Source: Taenia hydatigena
Lineage: Eukaryota; Platyhelminthes; Cestoda; Cyclophyllidea; Taeniidae
Length of the DNA stretch: 64,000 nt
Direction of reading: 5' to 3'
Assembly: GCA_036345935.2 (NCBI GenBank)
Contig: JADWOT020001637.1
Span: forward strand, 1 to 64,000
This document shows positions 62,915-64,000 of the stretch, in pieces. The position numbers and the translations under genes were made by a program. How positions within the stretch are numbered: position 1 is the first letter of the stretch; every line of letters begins with the position of its first letter. Under the pieces are notes generated by a model, which saw nothing but the letters and a program-made list of their open reading frames with translations, was not told the origin of the DNA and searched no databases.

Positions 62915-63071
62915 CTGGAATGCATTGCGAAATTCCACAACCCTTAAAGTAAAAACCCCGTCCATGTAGTAAAAGTTATCTCGTCCACGAACTACCTCGT
63001 CCGGAATGCACAACTCCGTATCCAGCCAATAACCGTCCATTATAATAAAGTTTGACCTTACGAATTTCCCT
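62915..63071 (-). pseudogene. Exon of an unknown secreted-type protein, probably decayed
   Basis: After a ccgactag acceptor the frame encodes a protein-like stretch (NFIIMDGYWLDTELCIPDEV, then NFYYMDGVFTLRVVEFRNAF). It ends where a GC-type donor (gcgtag) could sit. If unspliced, stops follow at once (TAG, then TGA). The pattern of alternating hydrophobic residues suggests a beta-rich extracellular fold. It abuts repeat R6 copy 2. Confidence 0.4.
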
Positions 63072-63240
63072 CTAGTCGGTTAGGAGGATGAAACCTACGT
63101 AGTTGTAAAAGAAAGAAAGCCATCTGGCAGCATAATTAAAGCGAGCCAACGAGAGTAGCACCGAGATGGTGCTCAAAAGGCGAAAGGGCTGTGCAATACT
63201 TATGTTCTTTAAATATGCTTTGTAGGCCAGAGGCGAGAGA
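63070..63240 (-). repeat. Dispersed repeat R6, copy 2
   Basis: The reverse complement matches 53,030-53,165 (+): agaacataagtattgcacag and gtttcatcctcctaaccgac are the clearest blocks. Confidence 0.5.
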
Positions 63241-63575
63241 ACATCTTAAACCTGATCGCAAAACATCGTGGCAGCTCTCCAGAGGCCGACGCATCCCCGT
63301 TTTGAACTCTTCTACAGTATCGCTTTATACCTTTCCCCCTGACCTATAATAAAGATATCAAAGAATACTAAGACTTCGAATAGTAAGGGTGAGGAAGGGA
63401 AGAGGAGAGCCTTTTGCAGTTACTGGAATACATTGCTTGTTTGGACTGCCGTTTTCGGTCAGAGTTACGGAAGTGGCCATGTGGTTCTAGCTGCGTAAGC
63501 TGGCCTCCATGCTATGCCAGCAGCTCATTTCCCTCTGCCTCTTGAGCATATGTGTTTACCTTAGTATTCCTGTGG

Positions 63576-63750
63576 CGTCTCGAGGCTCCCTCGAAGGCAA
63601 AAGAAGGCAGAATGCTGGCATGGCCCAGCGGCTAGCCTATGCAGCTAGGGCACGGTGGCCACCCCTCTGACCCTGACCGAAAACCGGTAGTGCAAACAAA
63701 CAAAGTACTACAATTCCGCCTTCTTTGGCCTTCGAGGAAGACTCGAGACG
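63576..63750. mobile_element. Compact inverted-repeat element with a box A-like core
   Basis: Terminal arms 63,576-63,613 and 63,713-63,750 are 38 bases each and pair at 34 positions in inverted orientation. The 99-base core contains tggcccagcgg, which fits the RNA polymerase III box A pattern of tRNA-derived SINEs. No convincing box B was found. An outer pair, ctatgccagc (63,514) with gctggcatgg (63,615), adds to the fold-back potential. It could be a MITE-like foldback element, a SINE fragment or a structured RNA gene. Confidence 0.5.
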
Positions 63751-64000
63751 TTACAATTACAACAATAAAATAAGAGTCTCTGTTGGCTTGAAGTGGAAGG
63801 ACAAAGTTACAGATAACTCATTAACTTAAATTCAGTTTGGTTGATGATAATTTTGTACTTTCTGTGATCGTCTCCTGCCCGTTGAATACCATAATTGCAA
63901 CGATTTTTAGGTAAATTGCCTACAACATACTTTGTTCGTGATTTAGTGCAACACTAATTTATTTCGATAGTTTTCACATGACATTTTAGTAGATCCTGGT

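Overview
The window reads as metazoan nuclear DNA, most likely from a parasitic flatworm and probably a tapeworm. It is AT-leaning and gene-sparse. Exons are short and bounded by GT-AG introns, several of only 50-120 bases. Two animal-specific families are recognisable: an NK2-class homeobox gene with its TN repressor motif, and the TAZ1-KIX part of a CBP/p300 coactivator. The assignment to cestodes is inference; assignment to Metazoa is firmer. No bacterial operons, CRISPR arrays, rRNA or tRNA genes were seen.

The main feature is 1-8.6 kb, a large imperfect palindrome. Each arm carries a dispersed repeat (R1) on the outside and an NK2-class homeobox gene on the inside, so the two genes converge tail to tail on a spacer of under 100 bases near 4.4 kb. 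The left gene (NK2-A, + strand) keeps the TN motif but has unusual DNA-contact residues in recognition helix 3. The right gene (NK2-B, - strand) keeps a more canonical NK2 helix, but an in-frame 48-base deletion has removed the TN core. Both can be read as intact proteins of about 400 residues, using different splice patterns.

8.6-23.2 kb is mostly intergenic. It holds a small three-exon gene (11.6-12.2 kb, -), a repeat R2 (13.4-14.7 kb), a C-rich and CA-rich stretch (14.8-18 kb), approximately 575-base tandem repeats (18-19.3 kb) and a third copy of R1 (21.2-23.2 kb). Directly beside this R1 copy lies a CBP/p300 fragment (23.45-24.12 kb, -) with all twelve TAZ1 zinc ligands and one stop codon inside the domain.

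24-43 kb contains candidate small secreted peptides, one copy of a decayed multi-exon antigen-like gene (27.7-28.2 kb), repeats R3 and R4, an acidic Thr-rich exon with one stop (37.9-38.3 kb), and a second inverted duplication (41.0-42.05 kb). The latter consists of head-to-head copies of a protein built from 22-residue helical repeats.

43-64 kb contains a tandem segmental duplication (43.2-45.3 and 45.4-48.2 kb), second copies of R2, R4 and R3, a better preserved copy of the multi-exon antigen-like gene (54.2-55.8 kb), a two-exon basic nuclear-protein-like gene (59.2-61.2 kb, +), a decayed exon (62.9-63.1 kb) and a compact inverted-repeat element with a box A-like core (63.6-63.75 kb).

Overall, this is a duplication-rich subtelomeric-like or gene-desert region where regulatory (NK2, CBP) and surface-antigen-like exons have been copied, inverted and partly decayed.
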